Assembly: GCF_900172375.1 (NCBI RefSeq)
Contig: NZ_FWFS01000001.1
Coordinates: 372,001 to 436,000, forward strand
DNA from: Aquimixticola soesokkakensis
GTDB taxonomy: Bacteria > Pseudomonadota > Alphaproteobacteria > Rhodobacterales > Rhodobacteraceae
Direction: 5' to 3'
DNA length: 64,000 nt
Position 1 is the stretch's first letter. Each line of letters begins with the position of its first letter. Shown piece by piece: positions 8,203 to 15,836 of the stretch. Below the pieces are notes generated by a model that was not told where the DNA came from, searched no databases, and worked only from the letters and a program-made list of their open reading frames with translations. A program made the position numbers and the translations under genes.

Positions 8203-8846
8203 TGCCGCCCCCCCGCGATTTCGGGCAGTCCCGCGGCAAGGGCATTTACAGCGGCAGAAGCGATAGCAGACCCGCCCCGCCGCCCTTTGAGGGCGATGAA
8301 ATCGCAGCCGCGCGGGTTCGCGGCCAGTTCGGCTTTGGATTCCGCAGCCCCGACAAAGCCCACTGGAAATCCGAGGATCAACGCGGGCTTCGGCGCGCCT
8401 TGGTCGATCAACTCCAGAAGGTGGAACAGGGCGGTGGGGGCATTGCCGATGGCGACCACCGCGCCCTCAAGGTGGTCGGCCCAAAGCTCGACTGCTGCGG
8501 CCGAGCGCGTGTTGGCGATGGCGGTCGCGCGCGCGGGCACTGTGTCGTCATTGAGCGTCACGATGACCTCGTTGTTGCGCGGCAGGTAGCGGCGGATGAT
8601 GCCCGCGCCAACCATTTCGCAGTCGCAAAGGACGGGCTTTCCCGCCAGCAATGCCGCATGGCCGCGCGCATAGGCCTCGGGCGAAAAGGCCAGACGATCG
8701 GCCACTTCGACCATGCCACAGGCGTGGATCAGACGGATCGCGAGGCTTTGCATCCCCGCGCCGAAGCGGTCCAGCCGCGCTTCTTTGCGCACAGTGGCAA
8801 AGCTTTGGGCGTAGATGGCTTTGGGGTCTTTTTCGTAGGGTCTCAC
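8199..8846 (-). CDS. cobH: Precorrin-8X methylmutase
   Basis: Moves a methyl group from C11 to C12 of precorrin-8X to form hydrogenobyrinic acid. The 215-residue protein has the family opening YEKDPKAIYAQSFATVR and the CDCEMVGAGI and GNAPTALFHLLE motifs with the conserved His. I chose the GTG at 8846 (VRPYEKDP, with AAAGG ten bases upstream). The frame extends to a TTG at 8909, but that adds a low-complexity segment overlapping a probable intergenic motif and lacks a ribosome site. About 210 residues is usual for CobH. Overlaps the CPCC gene by ATGA. Confidence 0.93.
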   Translation of the reverse strand: MRPYEKDPKAIYAQSFATVRKEARLDRFGAGMQSLAIRLIHACGMVEVADRLAFSPEAYARGHAALLAGKPVLCDCEMVGAGIIRRYLPRNNEVIVTLNDDTVPARATAIANTRSAAAVELWADHLEGAVVAIGNAPTALFHLLELIDQGAPKPALILGFPVGFVGAAESKAELAANPRGCDFIALKGRRGGSAIASAAVNALAAGLPEIAGGRQ

Positions 8847-8883
8847 GTTTGGCGGGCCTTTGCTCTTGCGGCTTTTGGGGGAG

Positions 8884-8912
8884 CCTCCGGCGGGGATATT
8901 TTTTGACAAAAA
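8884..8912 (-). repeat. Recurrent Rhodobacterales-type intergenic motif (CCCCGCCGGAGG with T-rich flank)
   Basis: Between the cbiX stop and the cobH GTG the minus strand reads a T-run, GTCAAAAAATATCCCCGCC, then GGAGGCTCC. From memory, a GGCGGGGATATTT-like string recurs at gene boundaries in this order. Only this copy is visible in the window, so recurrence cannot be shown here. Its presence argues against the longer cobH start. Confidence 0.35.
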
Positions 8913-8920
8913 AAGCGGGG

Positions 8921-10141
8921 TCAGGAGGTGCTTTTGCGCGCGCTTTCAGGACCGAGCGGGTGTTTGGCGTGGGGGTATTGGGCATGAACATGGTCGTGTC
9001 CATGGTTGTGGCCATGATCATGCGCGTGGTCGTGGTCGTGGCTATGCGCGTGCTGGGGCTCAAGGCGGCACATGCCGGTGCAGAAAGTGTCGCACAGGGT
9101 GCAATCGGCCACATTTGATCCGGGTGCGCAGGCGCCCTGTCCTTCGACGTGGTGGTGGTGGCTTTCCTGAATGGCGCCGACTTCGGCCTCAAAGCCCAGC
9201 ACCTGTGTGCGGTATTTGCACAGCACGCAGGTTGGCGGCGGCAGGGCGGAAAAGGCGGGGTGTTGGCGGTCTTTGGGTTGGATGTGGCGGTGTTCGCCGT
9301 CCTCGAGGGCCAGCACCTGTTCGCGATAGGCGCAGATGCCGCAGTTCGGGATCTGTGCGTCGCCCGCTTGTTCGGTGATGCGTTCGGCAAAGGTTTCGAT
9401 CACCGACGGGTGGTCACGCAGGTAGCCTGCTTTGACGAATTGGATATCGGGGTGGTCGGCGGCGACCTGATCGGTAAAGCCGTAGATGCGGTCGATCAGA
9501 ATGCCGGTGAACAGGAAGTAGGGAAAGACGATGACCCGCTTGTAGCCGAGTTTCGCGGTGTGTTGCAGGCAGGGTTCAACCAGCGGAAAGGTCACGCCGG
9601 AATAGCCGATTTCGCACCAGCCGAACCCGATTCCTTCCCAGAGCATCCGGGCGATTTTGGCGACATTGGCATTGGCATCGGGGTCGGAGGCGCCGCGTCC
9701 GATGACCACCAGCGCGGTGTCATGCAGCGGCAGCGCGCCGTGTTCGGCATTGGCCGCCGCCACGGCTTCGCGGATGCGTGCCGCTGCGGCTGCGATCATT
9801 TTCGGATCCACGCCCAATTCGCGGCCATAGGAAATGTCGATGCCGTGTTTGGCGGCGTAGGTGTTGAGGACGGTGGGAATGTCGTTTTTGGAGTGCATGG
9901 CCGCAAACAGCATTCCGGGCACCGCCAGAATCCGCGCGCAGCCGGCCTCGCGCAAGCGGTCCAACCCGTCGCGGATCACGGGGTTGGCGAATTCGAGGTA
10001 ACCGTAGTCGACCACCCAGTCGGCGGGCAGATGGGCGGGGACTTTTTGTGCAAGCAGGGCAAATTCGTCAACCGCAGCCTGACTGCGCGAGCCGTGGCCG
10101 CAGATCATCACGCCCGTTTTCACAGATGTCGAAGTGCTCAT
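8921..10141 (-). CDS. cbiX: Sirohydrochlorin cobaltochelatase-type CbiX with Cys modules and His-rich tail
   Basis: The N-terminal ~250 residues are a CbiX chelatase: VMICGHGSRS (His16), GMLFAAMHSKND (His83) and a second chelatase half containing FPYFLFTGILIDRIYG. It would insert cobalt into a sirohydrochlorin-type ring. The C-terminal ~150 residues are unusual: CxxC at Cys267/270, a similar CxxC at Cys305/308 in a repeated module (CGICAYREQV, then CVLCKYRTQV), a third cluster at Cys347/350/354/358, and a His/Asp tail (~363-395). CbiX proteins with Fe-S and His regions are known; three Cys modules look elaborate. The ATG at 10141 starts the operon. Confidence 0.9.
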   Translation of the reverse strand: MSTSTSVKTGVMICGHGSRSQAAVDEFALLAQKVPAHLPADWVVDYGYLEFANPVIRDGLDRLREAGCARILAVPGMLFAAMHSKNDIPTVLNTYAAKHGIDISYGRELGVDPKMIAAAAARIREAVAAANAEHGALPLHDTALVVIGRGASDPDANANVAKIARMLWEGIGFGWCEIGYSGVTFPLVEPCLQHTAKLGYKRVIVFPYFLFTGILIDRIYGFTDQVAADHPDIQFVKAGYLRDHPSVIETFAERITEQAGDAQIPNCGICAYREQVLALEDGEHRHIQPKDRQHPAFSALPPPTCVLCKYRTQVLGFEAEVGAIQESHHHHVEGQGACAPGSNVADCTLCDTFCTGMCRLEPQHAHSHDHDHAHDHGHNHGHDHVHAQYPHAKHPLGPESARKSTS

Positions 10142-10525
10142 ATCCGGTCCCTTTCCGTGGCGCGCCGCAAGGACGCTGTGCATGAGAGGAAAGGCCAAAG
10201 CAACGCGCGGCAAGGCTGCCACGGGTGATTTGCAATGACGATGCAGTGTCGCGATCCCCTGTCTGGGTCGATCCCTTCTCTGCCAACCTTTCCGGCCCCT
10301 GAGGGCGTCGTCGCGGTTGGGTATAGGCGGGCGGCAGCGGTGAAGCAACGGCAAAGGCGGTGCGCGCGCGCGGCGGCATCGGGCCTTTGGTCGCAGGGCG
10401 GGACGGGGGTGCGACGGGCGCGCGGGGTGGATCTGTGCGCGACCGCGCAGGGGCTGCGCCCCGCTACGGATTGGCGCACAGGCAGGGGTGGACTAGGTCT
10501 GGGGTAGCAAATTTGGAGAGAGCAC
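10142..10525. other. Divergent 384-bp intergenic region between cbiX and the GST gene
   Basis: GC-rich region holding the promoter of the cobalamin operon (minus strand) and of the GST gene (plus strand). On the minus strand a small bulged hairpin can be drawn around 10245-10275 (paired GATC arms with CCC/GGG). I looked for a cobalamin riboswitch (B12 box and CCACTG core) and did not find one. No open reading frame here looks real. Confidence 0.4.
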
Positions 10526-11500
10526 ATGGGCCAATTGGTCGAGGGCGTCTGGAGCGACGCATGGTATGACACCAAGAGCAGCGGCGGCGCGTTCAAACGC
10601 TCCACCGCAGGGTTTCGCAACTGGGTGACGGCGGACGGCAGTGCCGGTCCGAGCGGTGAGGCCGGTTTCAAGGCCGAAAGCGGGCGCTATCACCTGTATG
10701 TGTCCTATGCCTGCCCTTGGGCGCATCGCACCTTGATCTTTCGCGCGATCAAGGGGTTGAACGACCATATCGACATTTCCGTGGTCCATCCTGACATGCT
10801 CAAGGAGGGCTGGGAATTTCGCACCGATTTCGACGGGGCAACCGGCGACACCCTGTTCGGTCTGCCCTATGCGCGCGATATTTACCTCAAGGCCGATCCG
10901 ACAATTTCCGGCCGCGTGACGGTTCCGATCCTGTGGGACAAGCAGCGCGCCACCATCGTCTCCAACGAATCGTCCGAGATCATCCGCATGTTCAATTCGG
11001 CCTTTGACGGGATCACCGGCAATACGGAGGATTATTGGCCCCAAGAGCTGCGCGGCGAGATCGAAGAGGTCAATGCGCGCATCTATGACACGGTGAATAA
11101 CGGTGTCTACAAAGCCGGTTTTGCCACGACGCAGGAGGCCTATGACACGGCGGTGCATCCGCTTTTTGACAGCCTTGAGTGGCTGGAAGAGCGGCTGTCC
11201 CAGAACCGCTATTTGATGGGAGACCGCCTGACCGAGGCCGATTGGCGTCTGGTGACCACGCTGTTTCGCTTTGATCTGGTCTATCACCAGCACTTCAAAT
11301 GCAACCGCAAGCGGATCATCGACTACCCCAATCTTTGGGCCTACACGCGCGAACTGTACCAGATCGAGGGGGTTGCGCAGACTGTGCGCGCGGATCATTT
11401 CGTGCGCCACTATCACTACAGTCACGATACGATTAACCCCAACCGCATCATTCCGATCAACCCGATTATCGACTGGAATGAACCCCACGGGCGCGGCTGA
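10526..11500 (+). CDS. Xi-class glutathione S-transferase, glutathionyl-hydroquinone reductase family
   Basis: A 324-residue member of the YqjG/ECM4 family, which reduces glutathionyl-hydroquinones and related conjugates with GSH. The catalytic Cys63 lies in CPWAHR, followed by a thioredoxin-like domain, the family VTVPILWDK and SNESSEIIRMFN motifs, and a C-terminal helical domain with YLMGDRLTEADWRL. The ATG at 10526 has GGAGAG upstream. The gene stands alone, divergent from cbiX and convergent with the receiver-like gene 17 bp away. The natural substrate is not evident. Confidence 0.93.
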   Translation: MGQLVEGVWSDAWYDTKSSGGAFKRSTAGFRNWVTADGSAGPSGEAGFKAESGRYHLYVSYACPWAHRTLIFRAIKGLNDHIDISVVHPDMLKEGWEFRTDFDGATGDTLFGLPYARDIYLKADPTISGRVTVPILWDKQRATIVSNESSEIIRMFNSAFDGITGNTEDYWPQELRGEIEEVNARIYDTVNNGVYKAGFATTQEAYDTAVHPLFDSLEWLEERLSQNRYLMGDRLTEADWRLVTTLFRFDLVYHQHFKCNRKRIIDYPNLWAYTRELYQIEGVAQTVRADHFVRHYHYSHDTINPNRIIPINPIIDWNEPHGRG

Positions 11501-11517
11501 CGCAATTATGGGAAAGG

Positions 11518-11928
11518 TTAAACCTTGTTGCCGTGGTAGTGTACGATGGCGGCAAGGTCCTTTGGGGCGACCTGCGCTGGCAAAAACGCACAGGCATTGG
11601 CCATGTGTTGGAAAATCGAGCCATCCGAAAAGAACGACGTGTTGGTGACAAAGACAACTTTGGTGTCGGGGTGGCGGTAATTGGCGAAATCCGCGATGGC
11701 GATGGCGGCGCCTTCCTCAAGGTCGAGGTCGAGCACGATCATCCGAAAGGTGTGGGTTTGCAGCTTGGCGATGGCCTCGCTTTGGCTTGCCACCAGCGTT
11801 GTCGTCATCGACAGGCGTTCGAGGTGACGACTCCAGAGCATCCCGAGATCGGCATTGCTTTCGACAATCAGGACATCCAAGGGTTCTAAGGCCTCTTTCT
11901 GGCGGGGGACAGGGCATCGCCGCTTCAT
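11518..11928 (-). CDS. Single-domain receiver-like protein with degenerate phosphorylation site
   Basis: A 136-residue protein with CheY-like architecture: a first strand VLIVES (the acidic pair is reduced to ES), a phosphoacceptor-like Asp in IVLDLDL, and a Thr in VVFVTNTSF. The conserved Lys of strand 5 (usually K-P) is missing; the position reads AFLPAQV. It may therefore act as a phosphorylation-independent or weakly phosphorylated receiver. There is no output domain and no kinase nearby. Its upstream region carries two inverted repeats and a TTAACCAT box (11959-12006), suggesting cell-cycle or CtrA-linked control as an inference. Confidence 0.8.
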   Translation of the reverse strand: MKRRCPVPRQKEALEPLDVLIVESNADLGMLWSRHLERLSMTTTLVASQSEAIAKLQTHTFRMIVLDLDLEEGAAIAIADFANYRHPDTKVVFVTNTSFFSDGSIFQHMANACAFLPAQVAPKDLAAIVHYHGNKV

Positions 11929-11958
11929 TGCTTCAGGCTGATAGCGGAGCAGGGGCGC

Positions 11959-12006
11959 TTAGGGAAAGACAATTCTAAACATTTCCCTAACGCAAGCGTT
12001 AACCAT
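11959..12006. promoter_or_regulatory. Nested inverted repeats and CtrA-like half site
   Basis: A 9-bp inverted repeat, TTAGGGAAA (11959-11967) / TTTCCCTAA (11982-11990), abuts a 14-bp palindrome TAACGCAAGCGTTA (11988-12001), which runs into TTAACCAT (11999-12006), a CtrA-type half site. It lies 31-78 bp upstream of the receiver-like gene's start (minus strand). The structure is directly visible; the regulator is inferred. Confidence 0.5.
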
Positions 12007-12035
12007 TAAGTCCACCGTAAAGCCATCGTGATGTT

Positions 12036-12059
12036 ACCGTGAAACCGTGAAACCGTGAG
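12036..12059. repeat. Tandem octamer ACCGTGAA x3
   Basis: ACCGTGAA, ACCGTGAA and ACCGTGAG follow each other without gaps at 12036-12059, between the receiver-like gene and DUF1636. It could be an operator array or simple slippage; nothing more can be said. Confidence 0.6.
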
Positions 12060-12186
12060 CGGCGCGCGGTTGCGGCCTTGGCACAGTTGCACAGTCCTGA
12101 AATTTGCGGTTTGTGTCGGTCATTCCTGCTCGTCTTGAGCAATCACGGGCAGTTGGGCTGTCCTCTGGTCAAAAGGACCCTGCGCG

Positions 12187-12582
12187 ATGACAACTTGGAT
12201 CACGATTTGCGAGACCTGCAAACGCGACGACTGGGCCGAACGTGGCATGACGCAAAGCGACGGCGAGCTGCTGGCGGAGGCGATCGAGGCCAGCGTTGCG
12301 CAGGACAGCGCCATCCGCACGCGCCGCGTTGCCTGTACGATGGGCTGCGAGCGGGCCTGCAATGTGATCATTCAGGGGGCAGGCAAGATCGGCTATTCGC
12401 TGGGCAAATTCGACGGTACGCCCGAGGACGGCGCGGCGATTGCGCAATATGCGCGGTTGCACCTCGCCTCTGAAACCGGCCAGGTGCCGTTTCGGACCTG
12501 GCCGCAGGGCGTAAAGGGGCATTTCGTGTCGCGTCATTTGCCTGTGCCGCAGGCTGAGGGCGAGGAGAACGCAACAGCATGA
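12187..12582 (+). CDS. DUF1636 metal-binding-type protein of the cobalamin cluster
   Basis: A 131-residue protein with a thioredoxin-like-ferredoxin pattern: Cys8 and Cys11 (ICETCKRD) and Cys50, Cys54 and Cys58 (ACTMGCERACN). The spacing suggests a 2Fe-2S or metal site. DUF1636 genes are, to my recollection, commonly found beside cobalamin genes; the function is unknown. The stop overlaps the cobC start (ATGA), so it is coupled to corrin side-chain synthesis. A short GGTC/GACC hairpin sits over the AAAGGA ribosome site. Electron transfer to a corrin enzyme or cobalt handling are possible roles, both inferred. Confidence 0.85.
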   Translation: MTTWITICETCKRDDWAERGMTQSDGELLAEAIEASVAQDSAIRTRRVACTMGCERACNVIIQGAGKIGYSLGKFDGTPEDGAAIAQYARLHLASETGQVPFRTWPQGVKGHFVSRHLPVPQAEGEENATA

Positions 12583-13532
12583 GCGGGCACCGCGACCATG
12601 GTGGCGGCATTGATGCGGCCTGCGCGCGCTTTGGCGGCGAGCGCGGTGACTGGCTCGATCTGTCGACGGGGATAAACCCCGTGCCCTATCCCATCCACGC
12701 TTTCGCCGCAGATGCCTGGACGGCCCTGCCCGATGCCGCGGCGCGCGATCATCTGGTGCAGGCTGCACGCAGCTTTTGGAACGTTCCGGCGCAGGCAGCG
12801 GTGCTGGCTGCCCCCGGTGCTTCCAGCCTGATCGCGCGGCTGCCCGGCGTGTTTGGCGCGCCGGACCGCGTGGACATCGAGACGCCGACCTATAACGAAC
12901 ACGCAGCGGCTTTTCGCGCGCAGGGCTGGCAGGTCGGCACGGGGCAGGTCGGCACGGGGCAGGCGCCGGTGCAGGTTGTGGTGCACCCCAACAACCCCGA
13001 CGGGCGGCTTTGGCCCGCGCGCGCGCTTAGCGGTGCACATGTCATCATCGACGAAAGCTTTTGTGACATTGCACCCGCGCAGAGTCATATCGCGCGCGCC
13101 GCTCGTGAGGACACGGTCATTTTGAAAAGTTTCGGTAAATTCTGGGGCTTGGCGGGGCTGCGGCTTGGGTTTGCCATCGGCGCGCCAAAGGTGATCGACC
13201 GTTTGGCGGATCTGATCGGGCCTTGGCCGGTGGCAGGCCCTGCCCTGGACATCGGCGCGCGGGCTTTGTCGGATCAGGGCTGGGCGCAAGACACGCGAGC
13301 ACGCCTGGGACAGGATGCCGCGCGGCTGGATCGGATGATGGTGGCTAAACGGGCCCTGCCCCTGGGGGGATGCGATCTGTTCCGCCTCTATGAGGTCGAG
13401 GATGCGCGTGCGTGGCAGGCGCGTCTGGCGCAGGGGCGCGTCTGGAGCCGGATTTTTCCCTATTCGCAGCGGTGGATCCGCCTTGGATTGCCTGCGCCGC
13501 AGCGCTGGGCGCAGCTTGAGGCGGCGCTGTGA
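12579..13532 (+). CDS. cobC: Threonine-phosphate decarboxylase
   Basis: PLP-dependent enzyme making (R)-1-amino-2-propanol O-2-phosphate, the linker between corrin ring and nucleotide loop. The 317-residue protein opens with HGGGIDAACARFG and DLSTGINPVPYP, the CobC/CobD hallmark. It has the VVVHPNNPDGR loop, IIDESFCD and the PLP lysine in SFGKFWGLAGLRLGF. A 15-bp perfect tandem duplication (12930-12959) produces QVGTGQVGTGQ before the HPNNP loop. Overlaps DUF1636 and cbiB by 4 bp each. Confidence 0.92.
   Translation: MSGHRDHGGGIDAACARFGGERGDWLDLSTGINPVPYPIHAFAADAWTALPDAAARDHLVQAARSFWNVPAQAAVLAAPGASSLIARLPGVFGAPDRVDIETPTYNEHAAAFRAQGWQVGTGQVGTGQAPVQVVVHPNNPDGRLWPARALSGAHVIIDESFCDIAPAQSHIARAAREDTVILKSFGKFWGLAGLRLGFAIGAPKVIDRLADLIGPWPVAGPALDIGARALSDQGWAQDTRARLGQDAARLDRMMVAKRALPLGGCDLFRLYEVEDARAWQARLAQGRVWSRIFPYSQRWIRLGLPAPQRWAQLEAAL
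12930..12959 (+). repeat. Perfect 15-bp tandem duplication inside cobC
   Basis: Two adjacent identical 15-mers (12930-12944 and 12945-12959, CAGGTCGGCACGGGG) add five in-frame residues (QVGTG twice) to a surface-type loop of CobC. Confidence 0.9.
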
Positions 13533-14458
13533 GCATGGCGTTTACGGTGTGCCTTGCGTTGCTGCTGGACGCGGCGCTGGGCGAGCCGAAATGGCTCTGG
13601 GACCGGCTGCCGCATCCGGCGGTGGTGATGGGGCGCATGATTGCGGCCGCCGACCAACGGTTCAACACCGGCGCGCGGCGCAGGGTCAAAGGCGTGGCGT
13701 TGGTCGTGGTGCTTGTGGTAGCGGCGGGCGTTATCGGCGGGGTTTTGGCGCGCATCCCGCTGGTCGAGATCGGGCTGGGCGCCATTCTTTTGGCGCAAAA
13801 GTCGCTTGTCGAGCATCTTCGCGCCGTTGCCCGCGGCCTTGATGTGTCTCTGGCGCAGGGGCGCCAGTCCGTGGCGATGATCGTCGGGCGCGATACGGCG
13901 GATCTTGATCGGGCGGGGGTGGCGCGGGCGGCGATTGAATCGGGGGCCGAGAATTTTTCCGATGGCGTCATCGCGCCCGCATTCTGGTTTTTGATCGCCG
14001 GATTGCCCGGCATTTTGATCTACAAGGTGGTGAATACGGCGGACAGCATGATTGGCTATCGCACCGAACGACATGCCGATTTCGGCTGGGCGGCGGCGCG
14101 TCTGGATGATGTGCTCAACCTGATCCCGGCGCGTGTGACGATGGTTTTGCTTGCGCCCTTTCCTCTGCGTCGGGCGGTGCTGTCAGAGATCCGTCAGGAC
14201 GCGGGGATGCATCGCTCTCCGAATGCCGGCTGGCCCGAAGCGGCCTTGGCGCGCAGCCTCTGCATCGCCGTTTCGGGGCCGCGCTCCTATCATGGCACGG
14301 TGCAGGACTACCGCTGGGTGAATGCGGCGGGCCGCCGCGAGGCGGGCGCGCAGGATATCGACGCGGCCTGCCGTCGGCTGTGGCAAGCCTGGGCTGTGAC
14401 GGTCGCTGTGACCTGTGCGCTTGGCCTGTGCGGCCTTGTGGGGGCTTGGGCCGTTTGA
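13529..14458 (+). CDS. cbiB: Adenosylcobinamide-phosphate synthase CbiB
   Basis: Integral membrane enzyme attaching aminopropanol phosphate to adenosylcobyric acid. The 309-residue protein shows the family LLLDAALGEPKW start, IESGAENFSDGVIAP, VVNTADSMIGYR and AVSGPRSYHG motifs, with hydrophobic segments around residues 50-75, 145-165 and at the C-terminus. GTG at 13529 overlaps the cobC stop; an ATG two codons later is an alternative. CbiB is called CobD in the aerobic nomenclature. End of the second cobalamin block. Confidence 0.94.
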   Translation: MSMAFTVCLALLLDAALGEPKWLWDRLPHPAVVMGRMIAAADQRFNTGARRRVKGVALVVVLVVAAGVIGGVLARIPLVEIGLGAILLAQKSLVEHLRAVARGLDVSLAQGRQSVAMIVGRDTADLDRAGVARAAIESGAENFSDGVIAPAFWFLIAGLPGILIYKVVNTADSMIGYRTERHADFGWAAARLDDVLNLIPARVTMVLLAPFPLRRAVLSEIRQDAGMHRSPNAGWPEAALARSLCIAVSGPRSYHGTVQDYRWVNAAGRREAGAQDIDAACRRLWQAWAVTVAVTCALGLCGLVGAWAV

Positions 14459-14580
14459 CCCTTTGGTAAGCCTTTGGGCGGATCGGCGGGGATGCGCTTG
14501 TGCCTTTGCGCGCGCAGGGCGGGGCCTTGCGCATCGGGCGCGACAGGATAACGTCGCCACAACCCCAACACGGAGGCCCC

Positions 14581-15759
14581 ATGCGACTGTCATCATTTCT
14601 AGCCCCGCTTGCTTTGCTTGCATCCGCGCAACTGGCCAATGCGGCAAATTGCGGCGGTAATTTCGACACTTTCATCAACAATATGAAAGGCGAAGCGATC
14701 TCGCGCGGCCATGCGCCCGCCACGGTGGATGCGTTTTTTGCCAGCGCGCGGCAGGATCCCGCCGTGATCAAGGCCGATCGTGCGCAGGGCGTGTTTCAAA
14801 AGAATTTCGTGGATTTCTCGCGCTCGGTGATTTCGCAAAACCGCATGCAGAACGGCGCCGCAAATGCCCAACGCTTTGGTGCGGTGTTTGATCGGATCGA
14901 GGCGACATATGGTATTTCGCGCGGTGTGCTTTTGGCCTTCTGGGCGCTGGAAACCGACTACGGGCAGGTGCAGGGCACGTTCAACACGCGCAACGCGCTG
15001 GTGACTTTGGCGCATGATTGCCGCCGCCCCGAACTGTTCCAGCCGCAGGTTTTTGCCGCAATCAGCCTGTTCGAGCGGGGGGATTTCGACCCCGACACCA
15101 CGCAGGGCGCCTGGGCGGGGGAAATCGGCATGGTCCAGATGCTGCCCGAGGATATTCTGGTGAACGGCGTTGACGGCGACGGCGATGGCCATGTCACGCT
15201 CAAGACCTCTGCGCCGGATGCGCTGATGTCGGGTGCCAAGGTGCTGTCGTCTCTGGGCTGGCGCGCGGGCGAGCCGTGGTTGCAGGAAATCACCGTTCCG
15301 CAAAATCTGGATTGGACCAAAACCGGCCTCAACCACCAGATGTCCGTGTCGCAATGGCAGGCCGCCGGCGTTCAGGCGCGCGGCGGGTCTTTGGGCAATG
15401 GCGGCTTGCCGGCAAGCGTATTGCTGCCCATGGGGCGGCATGGGCCCGCCTTTCTCGCCTATCCGAATTTTCGGGTCTATTTCGAATGGAACCAAAGCTT
15501 TGTCTATGTGACCACGGCAGCTTATTTTGCCACCCGCCTCAGCGGCGCGCCGGTTTATGATGCGGGGACTCCTGATGCGGGTCTGGGGCCGCAACAGATG
15601 GTTGCTTTGCAGCAAAAACTTCAGGCGCGTGGCCATGATGTCGGCGGCGTGGATGGCATTTTGGGGGAGAAAACCCGCGAGGCGGTGCAAGCCGAGCAGG
15701 CGCGTCTGGGCCTTCCTGCCGACGCCTGGCCAACCAGCGCACTGCTTTCGGCGCTTTAG
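14581..15759 (+). CDS. Lytic murein transglycosylase (MltB-like) with peptidoglycan-binding domain
   Basis: Periplasmic enzyme cleaving glycan strands to 1,6-anhydro-muropeptides. It is 392 residues: a signal peptide of 21 (cleavage after QLANA), an SLT_2-type catalytic domain with Glu124 in FWALETDYGQ, the GEIGMVQMLPEDIL region, and a C-terminal PG_binding_1 repeat (~330-390, LQQKLQARGHDVGGVDGIL). No lipobox, so probably soluble periplasmic. ATG at 14581 with GGAGG seven bases upstream. Followed by a strong terminator shared with the convergent NYN gene. Confidence 0.93.
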   Translation: MRLSSFLAPLALLASAQLANAANCGGNFDTFINNMKGEAISRGHAPATVDAFFASARQDPAVIKADRAQGVFQKNFVDFSRSVISQNRMQNGAANAQRFGAVFDRIEATYGISRGVLLAFWALETDYGQVQGTFNTRNALVTLAHDCRRPELFQPQVFAAISLFERGDFDPDTTQGAWAGEIGMVQMLPEDILVNGVDGDGDGHVTLKTSAPDALMSGAKVLSSLGWRAGEPWLQEITVPQNLDWTKTGLNHQMSVSQWQAAGVQARGGSLGNGGLPASVLLPMGRHGPAFLAYPNFRVYFEWNQSFVYVTTAAYFATRLSGAPVYDAGTPDAGLGPQQMVALQQKLQARGHDVGGVDGILGEKTREAVQAEQARLGLPADAWPTSALLSAL

Positions 15760-15763
15760 AAAA

Positions 15764-15820
15764 CGACAAAAGGCCCGCGAGGATCAGGCGAGTGAAACCT
15801 GAACCGCGCGGGCCTTTTGG
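15764..15820. terminator. Bidirectional terminator between lytic transglycosylase and NYN gene
   Basis: AAAAGGCCCGCG (15768-15779) pairs with CGCGGGCCTTTT (15807-15818), with an inner TCAGG/CCTGA stem. Flanking A- and T-runs let it terminate both convergent genes. Confidence 0.9.
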
Positions 15821-15836
15821 TGACGCGGGGCTGCGT

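Noticed and set aside
8847-8909. Longer cobH starting at TTG 8909
   Set aside because: It adds a low-complexity Ser/Lys/Gly segment over a boundary motif and lacks a ribosome site.
10142-10525. Cobalamin riboswitch upstream of the cbiX-cob operon
   Set aside because: I searched both strands by eye for the B12 box and the CCACTG-type core and found no convincing match; only unrelated small hairpins are present.
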